DNA of 21,747 nt from JAAEKA01 sp049299095 (GCA_049299095.1 JBAQWV010000106.1:1-21747), one strand, 5' to 3'. Positions 7,259 through 17,627 are shown, numbered from the stretch's first letter. Notes: generated by a model from the sequence alone, not told the origin. Numbers and translations are program-made.

Positions 7259-8614
7259 GTGGAAGCCAAACCGTTTTTCGGACGCAAACAACTGCTACGC
7301 GAGATTGTGATGGGCGTGTTGGCGACCCGGCCATTGGATTATTCCCTGGTCGCGCCGAAATTTTGTGGCAAAACGCGCATTCTGGAATATCTCGCATCAG
7401 AACAAGGCCCACTGTTAAACCAGGATGCCACGCGTCCGGTACATTTTGCCGCACCCAACCGGGTTATTGTCACACTCATTGACTGCAACTGGCCGGAAGC
7501 CAGCCAAAATCTGCTTGACTTTTTGGCACAGCGGGTTGAAACGCAACTCAAAGAGCAAAAGCCATTCGCGGTTGACTGGGAAGCGATTTCCAGCAATACA
7601 GAGCCTAGCCATCGCCTATTTGAAATGGCAGTCCTGGCCAACAAAGCATCTATGCGCCTGGTGCTGCTGCTCGACAACTTCGATGCCTTACTCCAGAAAG
7701 ATAACCTTAAACTGGAAGACCTGGAGAAGATGCGTCCATTGACCAGCGAACTGGCACTGGTGGTCAGCAGCCGCCAGCCCCTGCATAGCATCAGCCAGAC
7801 CATGGTCCAATCACGGCTGTTAGGCCTGCTCACCCAGGTTTTTGTCGGCCTGCTGGAACCCGAAGCTGCCCAAGACTGGGTGCGGGCCTATCAACAGAGC
7901 TTCCCCGGTCTGGATGCCAACATTCTGGATGAACTGATTATCTACACAGGCCGGCATCCCTTCCTGCTCGCACGCCTGCGCGAAACCTTGCTGGACGTGC
8001 AAAAGATGTTGCCACTCGATGAAAAGATTGATGAAAACAATCTGGAGCTGATCCGGCTGCGGCTGGCGGAACACAGCCGACCGCTGTTTGATACGCTGTC
8101 GGAAGCGATCAATGCGCTACCTAAACGGATCAATCCCGCCGCGGTCGAGGCGTTGCTGAACGCCATGCTGCGAGGCGGCATTACGGCGAAGGATTTCAAC
8201 GGCCCCGAACAAAACGACGCGATGAACTGGCTGATCAACCAGGCAATGGTGCTGTACCAGAATCAGAAATACGAGCTGTTTACCCCGTTGTTTAAGGAAT
8301 ACTGGGCACAACGGCGAGGCAATCCGGCCGGCGACGGCAGCGTCCAGTCACCAGTAACTGTGCCCGTATCTTTCAGCACGTTGCCGCGCATCGAAGGCAA
8401 TCTGTTGAGCTACTTCGTTCAGCGCCCCAACCAGTTGCTCTCCACACAGCAATTGCTGGCTGATGTGTGGGGCGCATCAGAGGATGCGACAGACCGCCGC
8501 GTGCAAGAGGCGATTCGCCGCCTGCGCGGCCACCTGCGCGCGATGCCTGCACCGCCGGGTAGCATCGTCAACGTGCGCGGCCAGGGCTATCGTTTCGTGC
8601 CAGCCAGCAGTTAA
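7259..8614 (+). CDS. STAND/AAA ATPase with C-terminal OmpR/PhoB-type winged helix
   Basis: A 451-residue protein beginning MEAKPFFGRKQLL. FFGRKQLL is the usual opening of AAA/nSTAND modules. The P-loop is VAPKFCGKT (31-39) and Walker B is LVLLLDN with Asp139. Residues about 375-447 form a transcriptional-regulator winged helix: LLSTQQLLADVW, RRVQEAIRRLRGHL and the terminal GQGYRFV are characteristic of the OmpR/PhoB DNA-binding family. No receiver domain is present. The GTG at 7259 is preferred because GGAGA (7249-7253) lies five bases upstream; a TTG at 7247 has no such site. It follows the pseudo-Rel gene by 18 bases, so they are co-transcribed. A likely role is an ATP-switched transcription factor, perhaps controlling this operon, but no target is shown. 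Confidence 0.85.
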   Translation: MEAKPFFGRKQLLREIVMGVLATRPLDYSLVAPKFCGKTRILEYLASEQGPLLNQDATRPVHFAAPNRVIVTLIDCNWPEASQNLLDFLAQRVETQLKEQKPFAVDWEAISSNTEPSHRLFEMAVLANKASMRLVLLLDNFDALLQKDNLKLEDLEKMRPLTSELALVVSSRQPLHSISQTMVQSRLLGLLTQVFVGLLEPEAAQDWVRAYQQSFPGLDANILDELIIYTGRHPFLLARLRETLLDVQKMLPLDEKIDENNLELIRLRLAEHSRPLFDTLSEAINALPKRINPAAVEALLNAMLRGGITAKDFNGPEQNDAMNWLINQAMVLYQNQKYELFTPLFKEYWAQRRGNPAGDGSVQSPVTVPVSFSTLPRIEGNLLSYFVQRPNQLLSTQQLLADVWGASEDATDRRVQEAIRRLRGHLRAMPAPPGSIVNVRGQGYRFVPASS

Positions 8615-8928
8615 AGGGTATCACAGTTGACAGAGGGGGGGAGAGACAGGGGAACGATCACTTATTCCAAACAAACCAACAAAAACGCAATGGGCCAGCG
8701 CCAAGCCCCGAACCCACCCTCACCGCACCGGCAAATCAGCGCGTGGTTGTAACGATGCAACGTGCCTTGTACCCTTGTCACTGTGCTGAGCATAACAGTA
8801 AGCGGTGGTTCTAGCACCGGCACGGCTCCTCATGCCTTGACAAGTGCTGGCTTTGCCCCGCCAGCAGGGGTTTGCGCTCGCCTTTACCGGAACGATTACC
8901 TACTCGCGCCGACCCATTGCGTGTTTCG
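8615..8928. other. Intergenic region between convergent genes
   Basis: No supported gene. A G-rich run lies at about 8634-8642 and one clear hairpin lies near 8845-8866. A TTGACA at about 8632 has no matching -10 box. It separates the plus-strand STAND operon from the minus-strand DIP1984 gene. Confidence 0.5.
8845..8866. terminator. Hairpin between convergent genes, possible terminator
   Basis: TGCTGGC (8845-8851) pairs with GCCAGCA (8860-8866) around an eight-base loop. T content after the stem is low on both strands, so it is a weak candidate for ending either transcript. Confidence 0.3.
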
Positions 8929-9387
8929 CTACTCCTGCAAAACGATGCGCCAGTTTGCTTCCTGAATGCGCATGTCCAGCTCGCGCAACTGGCGGGCGAT
9001 GTCATCCGCACGCGCCTGAACTTCTGACACGTTGACTGCGCTCAAAAACTTCACTTCCGACTTGCTGTAACGATCCTGCGACACTGTGGCTGCCTGCGCC
9101 AGGTCGCTGTATGCGCCGTGCTTGCTCTTCAACACATCGCGCACAGCCAGCGCATCCGACAGCGTCATGTCTGCTTCCAGCTCGCTGGCCGCGTTGGTGG
9201 CGTTGATGCGCTGGATCAGGCGGGTCAGGTCATCGGCCACCTTCTCCAGCTCGCGCAGCAGGCTGGCCGGGTTTTCGGCGGGCGCTTCGCCTTCCTGCAC
9301 CTGAGCATTGCGCAGCAAACGATCCTGCAACTGCGCCATGCGTTTCTGGTAATCAGCCCGCAAAATCAAAGCTTCGGCTAGTTTCAT
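8929..9387 (-). CDS. DIP1984-family protein (sometimes named septicolysin)
   Basis: A 152-residue helical protein. The signatures MKLAEALILRADYQKRMAQL, LLRNAQVQEGE, a central LIQRINATNA, DALAVRDVLK and the C-terminal RELDMRIQEANW match the DIP1984 family along its full usual length. The biochemical function is not established, and 'septicolysin' is a legacy label with no pore-forming evidence here. The ATG at 9387 is used because GAGGA lies about nine bases upstream; the in-frame ATG nine bases earlier touches that same site. Transcribed after the higBA terminator, so probably independently. Confidence 0.85.
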   Translation of the reverse strand: MKLAEALILRADYQKRMAQLQDRLLRNAQVQEGEAPAENPASLLRELEKVADDLTRLIQRINATNAASELEADMTLSDALAVRDVLKSKHGAYSDLAQAATVSQDRYSKSEVKFLSAVNVSEVQARADDIARQLRELDMRIQEANWRIVLQE

Positions 9388-9416
9388 AATATCCATTCCT
9401 CGATAAATACTTGTTC

Positions 9417-9455
9417 AAAACTAAAAACCTGATAGCTCTTCACGCTCTAATCAGG
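9417..9455 (-). terminator. Intrinsic terminator of the higBA operon
   Basis: On the minus strand CCTGAT and ATCAGG (plus 9450-9455 and 9428-9433) form a stem followed by TTTTTAGTTTT. The 5' arm overlaps the last codons of the antitoxin gene. It separates this operon from the DIP1984 gene. Confidence 0.65.
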
Positions 9456-10540
9456 CGACGCTTTAAGCGGTTATGGTGTGTTTTAGGAATTACTGTGGGG
9501 TAATCATGTTGCAAACGACCCACAACAATCCCCGGAGCAATGCCCTGCTCTTCCGCGAATTCTATGAGGGATTGCTTGCTGGGATAGCGTCCTGGGATTT
9601 GACGATCCAGGAAACTTTGTAAAGCACCTTTCGGGATCAAAAGATTAGCAGCAAATTGGTTGGCCTCTTCTTCCTGCTCATCCTCTGCCCCTTCTTCTTC
9701 GATGAATACCTGGCGCTTGCCATGAAGTAAAACATGTCCGGCTTCGTGAAAGAAACTAAACCACACCTGGTCGTCATGCTGATAACGAAAACTGAGTTGA
9801 AGGAGTGCTTTTTGAGAATTGAGCCACCGAGTAGCACCGCTGACACGCGCGCCACTTACTTCTTCTACGAATATTACGGCGACTCCTGCCGCAGCACAGC
9901 GCATCTGAAGCTCAGGGATGAACGTATCTGGCTCAAGTTTGGTTAAGCTACGTGCTTCCGTTAAAGCTTGGTAAAATTTGTCTGCCTGATAGGGTTCACA
10001 GTTTATTCGTTGAGCCAGTAGCTCACCCTGACGCAGCCACGCCGACAAAGCGTGGGGTTGACTACGAAAAGCTGGCGAACGGCGGTAAGCTACATCAGAA
10101 GTCGCCAAAGATGCCTGCCATTGTGCAGGAGACGCAACCCCAAAGAACTTCAACAATTCTCGGATCTGCTCAACAGTGTCCTCATGAAGTTTTATCCAGC
10201 CGCGTTGAGCCATCTCCTTGACAGGAAAACAGTGCAGCCAGTCTGCCTGCTCCTGCAATTCTGCCCGCTCAGCTTGCGCAGCCAGAAAAGCACGATAGGT
10301 CTGCTCTCTGTTGTTCCAAAAGCCGGCAGGAATCCCGAGAACGTGTTCCAGTTGCAAGGCCGTTTGAGGTGTGAGAGCAGCCTTGCCCTGAATAATTTCA
10401 TTGATGGTTTTATCGGGCCTGCCTGTACGTCTTGCCAGCTCAGCCTGACTCATTTGTCGTTCTGCGAGCAACTCCTGCAAGGTTTCACCAGGTGGAGAAA
10501 CATAATCAGGCGTATATTCATTATTTCTCACTTTAGCCAT
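9440..10540 (-). CDS. higA: HigA-type antitoxin fused to an ImmA/IrrE zinc peptidase domain
   Basis: A 366-residue protein. Residues about 10-75 are the HigA/XRE helix-turn-helix (GETLQELLAERQMSQAELA, INEIIQGKAALTPQTALQLE), followed by the family mark LGIPAGFWNN. The C-terminal half is an ImmA/IrrE (DUF955) metallopeptidase with HEAGH at 265-269 and Glu292 in EEANQFAANLLIP as the likely third zinc ligand. Its start overlaps the stop of higB by 8 bases, with GAGGAC upstream of the ATG. In the family the HTH part neutralises the toxin and represses the operon. The peptidase could cleave a regulator or the antitoxin itself under stress, as ImmA and IrrE do for their targets; that is inference. 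Confidence 0.88.
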   Translation of the reverse strand: MAKVRNNEYTPDYVSPPGETLQELLAERQMSQAELARRTGRPDKTINEIIQGKAALTPQTALQLEHVLGIPAGFWNNREQTYRAFLAAQAERAELQEQADWLHCFPVKEMAQRGWIKLHEDTVEQIRELLKFFGVASPAQWQASLATSDVAYRRSPAFRSQPHALSAWLRQGELLAQRINCEPYQADKFYQALTEARSLTKLEPDTFIPELQMRCAAAGVAVIFVEEVSGARVSGATRWLNSQKALLQLSFRYQHDDQVWFSFFHEAGHVLLHGKRQVFIEEEGAEDEQEEEANQFAANLLIPKGALQSFLDRQIPGRYPSKQSLIEFAEEQGIAPGIVVGRLQHDYPTVIPKTHHNRLKRRLIRA

Positions 10541-10868
10541 GATAGTCCTCTATGCCTAGAATTACCACAGAAGTAACGGCCTGCCAATCGAGGCCGCCAT
10601 CGCTTTTGATCGGAACGGGGTCGTGATCGGGTTTAAATATCAGTCGGTAAGGGTGATCCAGATCAAGCGCCAATTGGCCAGCACGGTTTCCTTTCAACTC
10701 ATGACACCGGCCAGGCAAACGCTCCATTTCCTGCAAACAGCCAGCCGCTGCCATATCGTCCAAGCGTTGACGTATTCGTTGTGCGCGCTTCGGACCATGT
10801 GCCTTAACTAACAACGCCTGTGTATTCAGCGTTTTTTGCAACTTCGTTGAGCCAAAAGCAATATCCAT
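10533..10868 (-). CDS. higB: HigB/RelE-type toxin
   Basis: A 111-residue protein of the RelE/ParE superfamily. The patterns AQRIRQRLDDMAAAGCLQEM, LPGRCHELKGNRAGQLALDL, PYRLIFKP and VVILGIEDYHG fit the HigB-like killer group that precedes HigA/ImmA antitoxins. Members are usually ribosome-dependent mRNA interferases. I chose the ATG at 10868 over the adjoining GTG at 10871; GGGACGGG upstream is a modest ribosome site. Toxin-first order with an overlapping antitoxin is normal for higBA. A 14-bp palindrome sits 17 bases before the start. Confidence 0.82.
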   Translation of the reverse strand: MDIAFGSTKLQKTLNTQALLVKAHGPKRAQRIRQRLDDMAAAGCLQEMERLPGRCHELKGNRAGQLALDLDHPYRLIFKPDHDPVPIKSDGGLDWQAVTSVVILGIEDYHG

Positions 10869-10884
10869 CACACCCGTCCCAAAA

Positions 10885-10917
10885 AAAATATCTTAACCCC
10901 TTAGGTTAAGATATTTT
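10885..10917. promoter_or_regulatory. Palindromic operator of the higBA operon
   Basis: AAAATATCTTAACC (10885-10898) and GGTTAAGATATTTT (10904-10917) are perfect reverse complements around five bases. The core TTAACC/GGTTAA and the position immediately before higB fit an autoregulatory site bound by the HigA helix-turn-helix. An A/T-rich -10 for higB probably lies inside it. Confidence 0.65.
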
Positions 10918-10969
10918 AAAACAATCTACACAAAAACACAAGTTTCCGACTCTGACTTGCGTATCCCCC

Positions 10970-11012
10970 AACGATACGGAGTGCAAGCACTACTTACACA
11001 CTCCGTATCGTT
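10970..11012 (-). terminator. Long inverted repeat after glyQS
   Basis: AACGATACGGAGTG (10970-10983) is exactly complementary to CACTCCGTATCGTT (10999-11012), with a 15-base loop. It starts 10 bases past the glyQS stop. On the minus strand TT then GGGGG follows, so a classical T-tract is missing. It may be an atypical terminator, a 3' stabiliser, or a protein-binding site. Confidence 0.45.
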
Positions 11013-11022
11013 CTAATTCTGC

Positions 11023-14079
<3,057 letters not shown>

Positions 14080-14321
14080 GAGAACACCTCGCTGCAAAGA
14101 AAAACCGGCCCAGAGGCCGGCTGATAAAACTTAGGATGCTGCTGTAGGGGAAAAGGCCCGGCAGCAGGAGCGGGCACAATGTTTACCCGCGGCAAATCGG
14201 CTCTGGTGACGCAACCTGTGAAGGATGGCCGCAGCACGCCGCCCGTGAGGGCCGGGGCGTCTGCGGCCCGCGACCGGAGCCGAGGGCGGAAGCACGAAGG
14301 CGCTGATAAGCGGATACCATG
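14080..14321 (-). promoter_or_regulatory. Structured glyQS leader, probable transcription attenuator
   Basis: The leader of about 240 bases contains a large GC stem (14227-14240 with 14256-14268, one bulged base), GCGGG/CCCGC around 14185-14210, a CTGCTG/CAGCAG hairpin near 14135-14166, and then the terminator. An upstream CCGGGCC could pair with one terminator arm and so act as an anti-terminator. Glycyl-tRNA synthetase genes are often controlled by T-box RNAs, but I do not find the TGGNACCGCG box here, so the ligand is unknown. Confidence 0.45.
14105..14120 (-). terminator. Intrinsic terminator inside the glyQS leader
   Basis: CCGGCC (14105-14110) and GGCCGG (14115-14120) form a stem with a four-base loop. 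On the minus strand it is followed by TTTTTCTTT (plus 14096-14104). It lies only 26 bases before the glyQS ATG and no other minus-strand gene lies directly upstream, so it probably acts as an attenuator. Confidence 0.6.
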
Positions 14322-14327
14322 GGCGCA

Positions 14328-14356
14328 ATCATACACGGGAAAGGCGATTACGTCAA
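14328..14356 (-). promoter_or_regulatory. Promoter of glyQS
   Basis: On the minus strand TTGACG (14351-14356) and TATGAT (14328-14333) are spaced by exactly 17 bases, each five of six to consensus. The predicted start near 14321 opens the long leader before glyQS. Confidence 0.6.
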
Positions 14357-14465
14357 GGCGCGCGCCCGGCGTAGTGTATGGATTTCGGTTGAAATTTGCT
14401 TGTGGAGTCCATTCGCTTTTAGGGTAAGGCCCTCCGGCGTGCTTCGCAGGGAGAGGGGAGACAGA

Positions 14466-14509
14466 CATGTTCCAGCACCACCAACACCGGAACCGGTTGA
14501 TCCGAGGTG
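14466..14509 (-). repeat. 44-base partial copy of the lipoprotein gene
   Basis: Matches 16549-16592 with 42 of 44 bases the same by direct reading. Both encode TSDQPVPVLVVLEH on the minus strand. In the complete gene this lies in the middle of the lipoprotein; here nothing else of that gene is recognisable on either side. Confidence 0.75.
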
Positions 14510-14519
14510 CTTTTATCTC

Positions 14520-14622
14520 CGCTCCAATGCATCCCCAGTGCATCGAGTACAACATCCAAGTCGTATTCCGCTTGCAGGCCAAGCCAAACCGCGGAAGAAA
14601 CGCCGAAATAATGCCCAGTCAC
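14520..14622 (-). pseudogene. Remnant of a HigA-type antitoxin C-terminus
   Basis: The minus-strand frame reads GHYFGVSSAVWLGLQAEYDL and on to VVLDALG. This matches the conserved end of HigA antitoxins (RYFGTSxEFWLxLQxxYDL). The helix-turn-helix that should precede it is absent and the frame continues into the lipoprotein-gene fragment, so it is a broken copy. It differs in sequence from the intact higA of this window, which belongs to another HigA subgroup. Confidence 0.5.
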
Positions 14623-14680
14623 AACGTTCTACATCTGCAAGGTTTTGCTTGCCCCATCTTCGCTTGTACGATTTTCCTAT

Positions 14681-14710
14681 TTGACAGAAGTTTAATCGTT
14701 ATAGTATACT
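14681..14710 (+). promoter_or_regulatory. Promoter of the GSGAD-repeat protein gene
   Basis: TTGACA (14681-14686) is followed after 18 bases by TATACT (14705-14710). The -10 is within the perfect palindrome TAGTATACTA (14702-14711). The leader to the ATG at 14830 is about 110 bases. Confidence 0.55.
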
Positions 14711-14829
14711 ATTTGTACAACAGTCGCACGTAATTTGTACTCCCCCGCGATCCGAATACCCCATATCGTTAGAGCTTATAACCGAAAAATCTGCTAAAAA
14801 TCGTCAATATTTCTAAAGGAGCCAAGAAA

Positions 14830-16095
14830 ATGTCGCCACACCGTCTGCAAGTACTCGATGGGAAAGGCCAGCCAGCTCTGGAAATTGCTTTTGTGACTAA
14901 ATTCCTCAAGATGTGGGACGACTCTGGATCAGGAGCTGACAGAAATTTCAGTTGCTGGTATCCTGATATACCCATGGACATGTGGAATGAAGGTTTCCGG
15001 TCTCTGGGACATTATGTTAAAGAAGGACACAGCGCGCCCGAAACACCTATGCTGATCGTCAAGGCAATTCAGTGGAATGCACTTGCCAGACCGAACGGCT
15101 GGCAATGGGTTTGGGATGATGCTGGCTCTGGTGCGGACGACGATGTCAGCGTATGGGTACCGCAGGCGCCCCCGAATTACAGCGCCTTAGGCGCATTTAC
15201 CTGGGATCGGCATTGTTCGGCGGAAGAGTTGGCGCGCGACTTGCCAGATTGGCCGATGGCGTGTGTGCGCAGCGATTTGGTATTCAAGGCCGAGGTGGGC
15301 AATTTTATCTGGAACGATGCAGGCTCTGGTGCAGACCATGATCTGAGTACGTGGGGCATTAATCCGCTAAGCCCTCCGCCTGACAGCAAACAAACCTATC
15401 TTGTGTCCGGCTCGTTCTGCCCGAATTCTTCCGGCGACAAGCCAGCCGACTCGCTCGTAGCTTACGCTTTGGCAGTACAGTTTCCCTCAGACAAACAGGA
15501 CGCAGAACCAATTCTTCCCCGCCTTACCAGCCTGGCCGGCCCCGAAGAGACTATTATGGCGAGGGATACATTTGGAAACCCGATCCCGGTCAGCGTGGCC
15601 TATATTCCTTGTATGCAGGTGAAGGATGAGGCCTATCGTGACAGACTCAACCGTCAAGTTGAGGAAACGCCCTTCTATACACTGGAGAAATATATTGTGT
15701 ACAATCGGGCTTCCTTTCACACGAACCAGGGCGGAACAAATGGGCGATTTGGCTTCAAGTACACGACAGGCACCTCGAAGACAGATTCAATGTCAATCGA
15801 GAACACCATTGGCGTGTCTTTGACTGCCGGCTATGAAGCTGGAGTAGAGGTAGACGGAATAGGAGCCAAAGCTTCTGTCTCCACAACACTCAGCTATTCT
15901 CTGGGTATTACATCAGAAACCGCGCACACACTTTCAGAGGAAGTCGAAGACTCGGTCGAGTATGACATTCCAGCGAATGGCGCAGGATGCCTCTTTGTGA
16001 AATCCTATGTCTACATCCTCAAGCGAACCGATGGCAGTGAATTAACGAGATGGACGATCAACAGCAAGGACACTCATTACGTCGCCTATCCTTAA
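14830..16095 (+). CDS. GSGAD-repeat (Vps62/DUF946-like) protein with possible aerolysin-like C-terminus
   Basis: A 421-residue protein starting MSPHRLQVLDG, with AAAGGAG eight bases before the ATG. Three modules centre on W-D/N-D-x-GSGAD, with the tryptophan at residues 29, 95 and 161, an exact 66-residue period. The motif W-x-D-x-GSGA-x-x-D-x-S-x-W resembles the Vps62/DUF946 family. The region from about residue 280 is rich in alternating Ser/Thr and hydrophobic residues (GTSKTDSMSIENTIGVSL, KASVSTTLSYSLGITSETAH), as in the membrane-inserting strands of aerolysin/ETX-MTX2 toxins. No signal peptide or membrane helix is seen. It is on the opposite strand to all nearby genes and looks more AT-rich, consistent with acquisition. 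Toxin or antifeedant function is inference. Confidence 0.7.
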   Translation: MSPHRLQVLDGKGQPALEIAFVTKFLKMWDDSGSGADRNFSCWYPDIPMDMWNEGFRSLGHYVKEGHSAPETPMLIVKAIQWNALARPNGWQWVWDDAGSGADDDVSVWVPQAPPNYSALGAFTWDRHCSAEELARDLPDWPMACVRSDLVFKAEVGNFIWNDAGSGADHDLSTWGINPLSPPPDSKQTYLVSGSFCPNSSGDKPADSLVAYALAVQFPSDKQDAEPILPRLTSLAGPEETIMARDTFGNPIPVSVAYIPCMQVKDEAYRDRLNRQVEETPFYTLEKYIVYNRASFHTNQGGTNGRFGFKYTTGTSKTDSMSIENTIGVSLTAGYEAGVEVDGIGAKASVSTTLSYSLGITSETAHTLSEEVEDSVEYDIPANGAGCLFVKSYVYILKRTDGSELTRWTINSKDTHYVAYP

Positions 16096-16152
16096 AGCTA
16101 AAGTTCACGTTCTAGCAGGCAATTAGTTTTATCAGTTGACTATTCATAATAC

Positions 16153-16200
16153 AAAAAAAGCGGAATGTGCTTCAAAATGGTGCGCACTCCGCTTTTTCTT
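16153..16200. terminator. Bidirectional intrinsic terminator
   Basis: AGCGGA (16159-16164) pairs with TCCGCT (16188-16193), and GTGC (16167-16170) with GCAC (16184-16187). An A-tract precedes and TTTTTCTTTT follows. It lies between the convergent GSGAD-repeat gene and lipoprotein gene and can serve both. Confidence 0.8.
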
Positions 16201-16297
16201 TTGCCGATAACTAAAACACACCCGACAATCTCCCCGCCGAGCGAACGACATAACGTCCCGCTCTTGAGAAAACGGTTCATAGATAGACGGAAAGCCT

Positions 16298-16795
16298 TCA
16301 CCGCTCAACCACCTGTGCGCGCAGGGTGATGCTTTCAGCCTGGACCGTGCTTGCTTCCGACTCCACGCGCAAAACAAGCGCGGTCACATCGCCGGCCTCG
16401 GCCGCGGCGTCCACAAACAGGTGTGCTTGAAAAGGCTGTTCCAGGTACGGCGGCAAGATAACTGGATCGGACACCGAAGGCTTGGTACCATCCCCCAGCA
16501 GGCATTGCTGGTTCACGCAGAGCGATGTACGCCAGCGTTCTCCCGCCCCATGCTCCAGCACCACCAACACGGGAACCGGTTGATCCGAGGTGTTGGTCAA
16601 TGTGAAATCAAAAGTCTCTTCGCCGCCTGCCTGCACTGTGCGCTCGGCGTTCACTGCGGCAAGTTGCAACGCACTCACCGCGGACGCGTCCGCGGCTGCC
16701 TGATTGGGCGATGCGGTGCGCGCAAGCGGACCGACGCAGCCCACCAGCAAAACAAGCAGCAAAATCGTTGTACTTGCCAGACGTCCTGTCTTCAT
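16298..16795 (-). CDS. Putative lipoprotein, 165 residues
   Basis: The N-terminus MKTGRLASTTILLLVLLVGC is a lipoprotein signal with lipobox LVGC and lipidated Cys20, so it is probably membrane-anchored on the outer face. The mature part (FDFTLTNTSDQPVPVLVVLEH, a Cys pair in SLCVNQQC, PFQAHLFVDAAAEAGDV) looks like one immunoglobulin-like beta-sandwich domain of unknown role. It starts 28 bases after the recO stop and is probably the last gene of the glmU-recO operon. The ribosome site is weak. A 44-base piece of it is duplicated at 14466-14509. Confidence 0.7.
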   Translation of the reverse strand: MKTGRLASTTILLLVLLVGCVGPLARTASPNQAAADASAVSALQLAAVNAERTVQAGGEETFDFTLTNTSDQPVPVLVVLEHGAGERWRTSLCVNQQCLLGDGTKPSVSDPVILPPYLEQPFQAHLFVDAAAEAGDVTALVLRVESEASTVQAESITLRAQVVER

Positions 16796-16823
16796 TCAGT
16801 CACACAACAAAACATATTTCGGG

Positions 16824-17627
16824 TTACGAGGTATGACGAGCGCCCTGCATCTGCTCACGGATCGTGCGCAGGAACACCGCCGACCGCACGTTGCGCTCCA
16901 ACTGGTAGACGATGTAGCCATGCAGCAGCCGCTCCAGATCAGCCTGCATCGCTGCGCTCAGATTAAGCTGCGCCACCTGCTCCCAGTCGCGCGACTGGAT
17001 GAAGCGCAGCGCCTTGAACAGCGGCAGCGGCAACGGCTCGGCGTCCACGCGGCCCTCGCCGTGCTGCGGGCACAGCACACCGCCGTCAACGATGCTGAAA
17101 TAGTTAGTGACCGGCTCCAACTCGGTCTGACACGCTACACACTGGAACAACTGCGGCTGATAACCAGCCAGCGACAGCAAGTGCAGATCGTAGAAACGCG
17201 CCACCAGCGGCAGCATCTCCTCGTTGGATGCAGCCAGTCGAGCCAGCGTTTCACGCAGCAGGGCAAAGAGCGCGGAATGTGTATCCTGCTCCTGCGTGAA
17301 ACCGTCGAGCAGCTCAGCGATGTAATAGGCGTAACTGGTGCGCAGCAGGCTTTCCCGCACCCCCAGATACGGCTCGATCATCTCCGCCTGCGTGACCAAA
17401 TCCCAGGTGCGGCCCTTAGCGATCAGAAACGTGCTGTGCGTAAACAGCTCGACATGGCCCGCCTTGCGACTCTGGGTTTTGCGCACCCCCTTGCCCAGCA
17501 GCACCAACTTGCCATGCTGCGGCGTAAAAACTGTCAGCAGGCGGTCAGCCTCGCCGTAATCGCGGCGTTTCAGCACGATTGCCTCGGTGCGATAAAGGCG
17601 CTGGCGGCGCTCGGTCTGTTCACTCAT
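16824..17627 (-). CDS. recO: DNA repair protein RecO
   Basis: A 267-residue protein of normal RecO length. The OB-fold N-terminus contains RTEAIVLKRRDYGEADRLLTVFTPQHGKL, followed by LGKGVRK and a helical domain. The zinc-binding segment CVACQTEL with downstream VLCPQHG supplies cysteines and a histidine. RecO works with RecR to load RecA on SSB-coated DNA in the RecFOR pathway. It lies 30 bases after cdd, the arrangement known from cdd-(era)-recO clusters in many bacteria. Confidence 0.92.
   Translation of the reverse strand: MSEQTERRQRLYRTEAIVLKRRDYGEADRLLTVFTPQHGKLVLLGKGVRKTQSRKAGHVELFTHSTFLIAKGRTWDLVTQAEMIEPYLGVRESLLRTSYAYYIAELLDGFTQEQDTHSALFALLRETLARLAASNEEMLPLVARFYDLHLLSLAGYQPQLFQCVACQTELEPVTNYFSIVDGGVLCPQHGEGRVDAEPLPLPLFKALRFIQSRDWEQVAQLNLSAAMQADLERLLHGYIVYQLERNVRSAVFLRTIREQMQGARHTS

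Larger units (their letters stand above)
14098..14829. other. Gene-free 0.7-kb region between glyQS and the GSGAD-repeat gene
   Basis: Contains, from left to right, the glyQS attenuator, leader and promoter on the minus strand, a degraded fragment matching the neighbouring lipoprotein gene, a HigA remnant, and the plus-strand promoter of the gene at 14830. No intact protein gene is supported. Confidence 0.6.

Noticed and set aside
8762..8965. 67-codon plus-strand open frame after the STAND operon
   Set aside because: No ribosome site, no domain and it runs into the antisense of the DIP1984 gene.
14080..14321. T-box or glycine riboswitch before glyQS
   Set aside because: Searched by eye for the TGGNACCGCG box and glycine aptamer cores and found neither; kept only as an unspecified attenuator.
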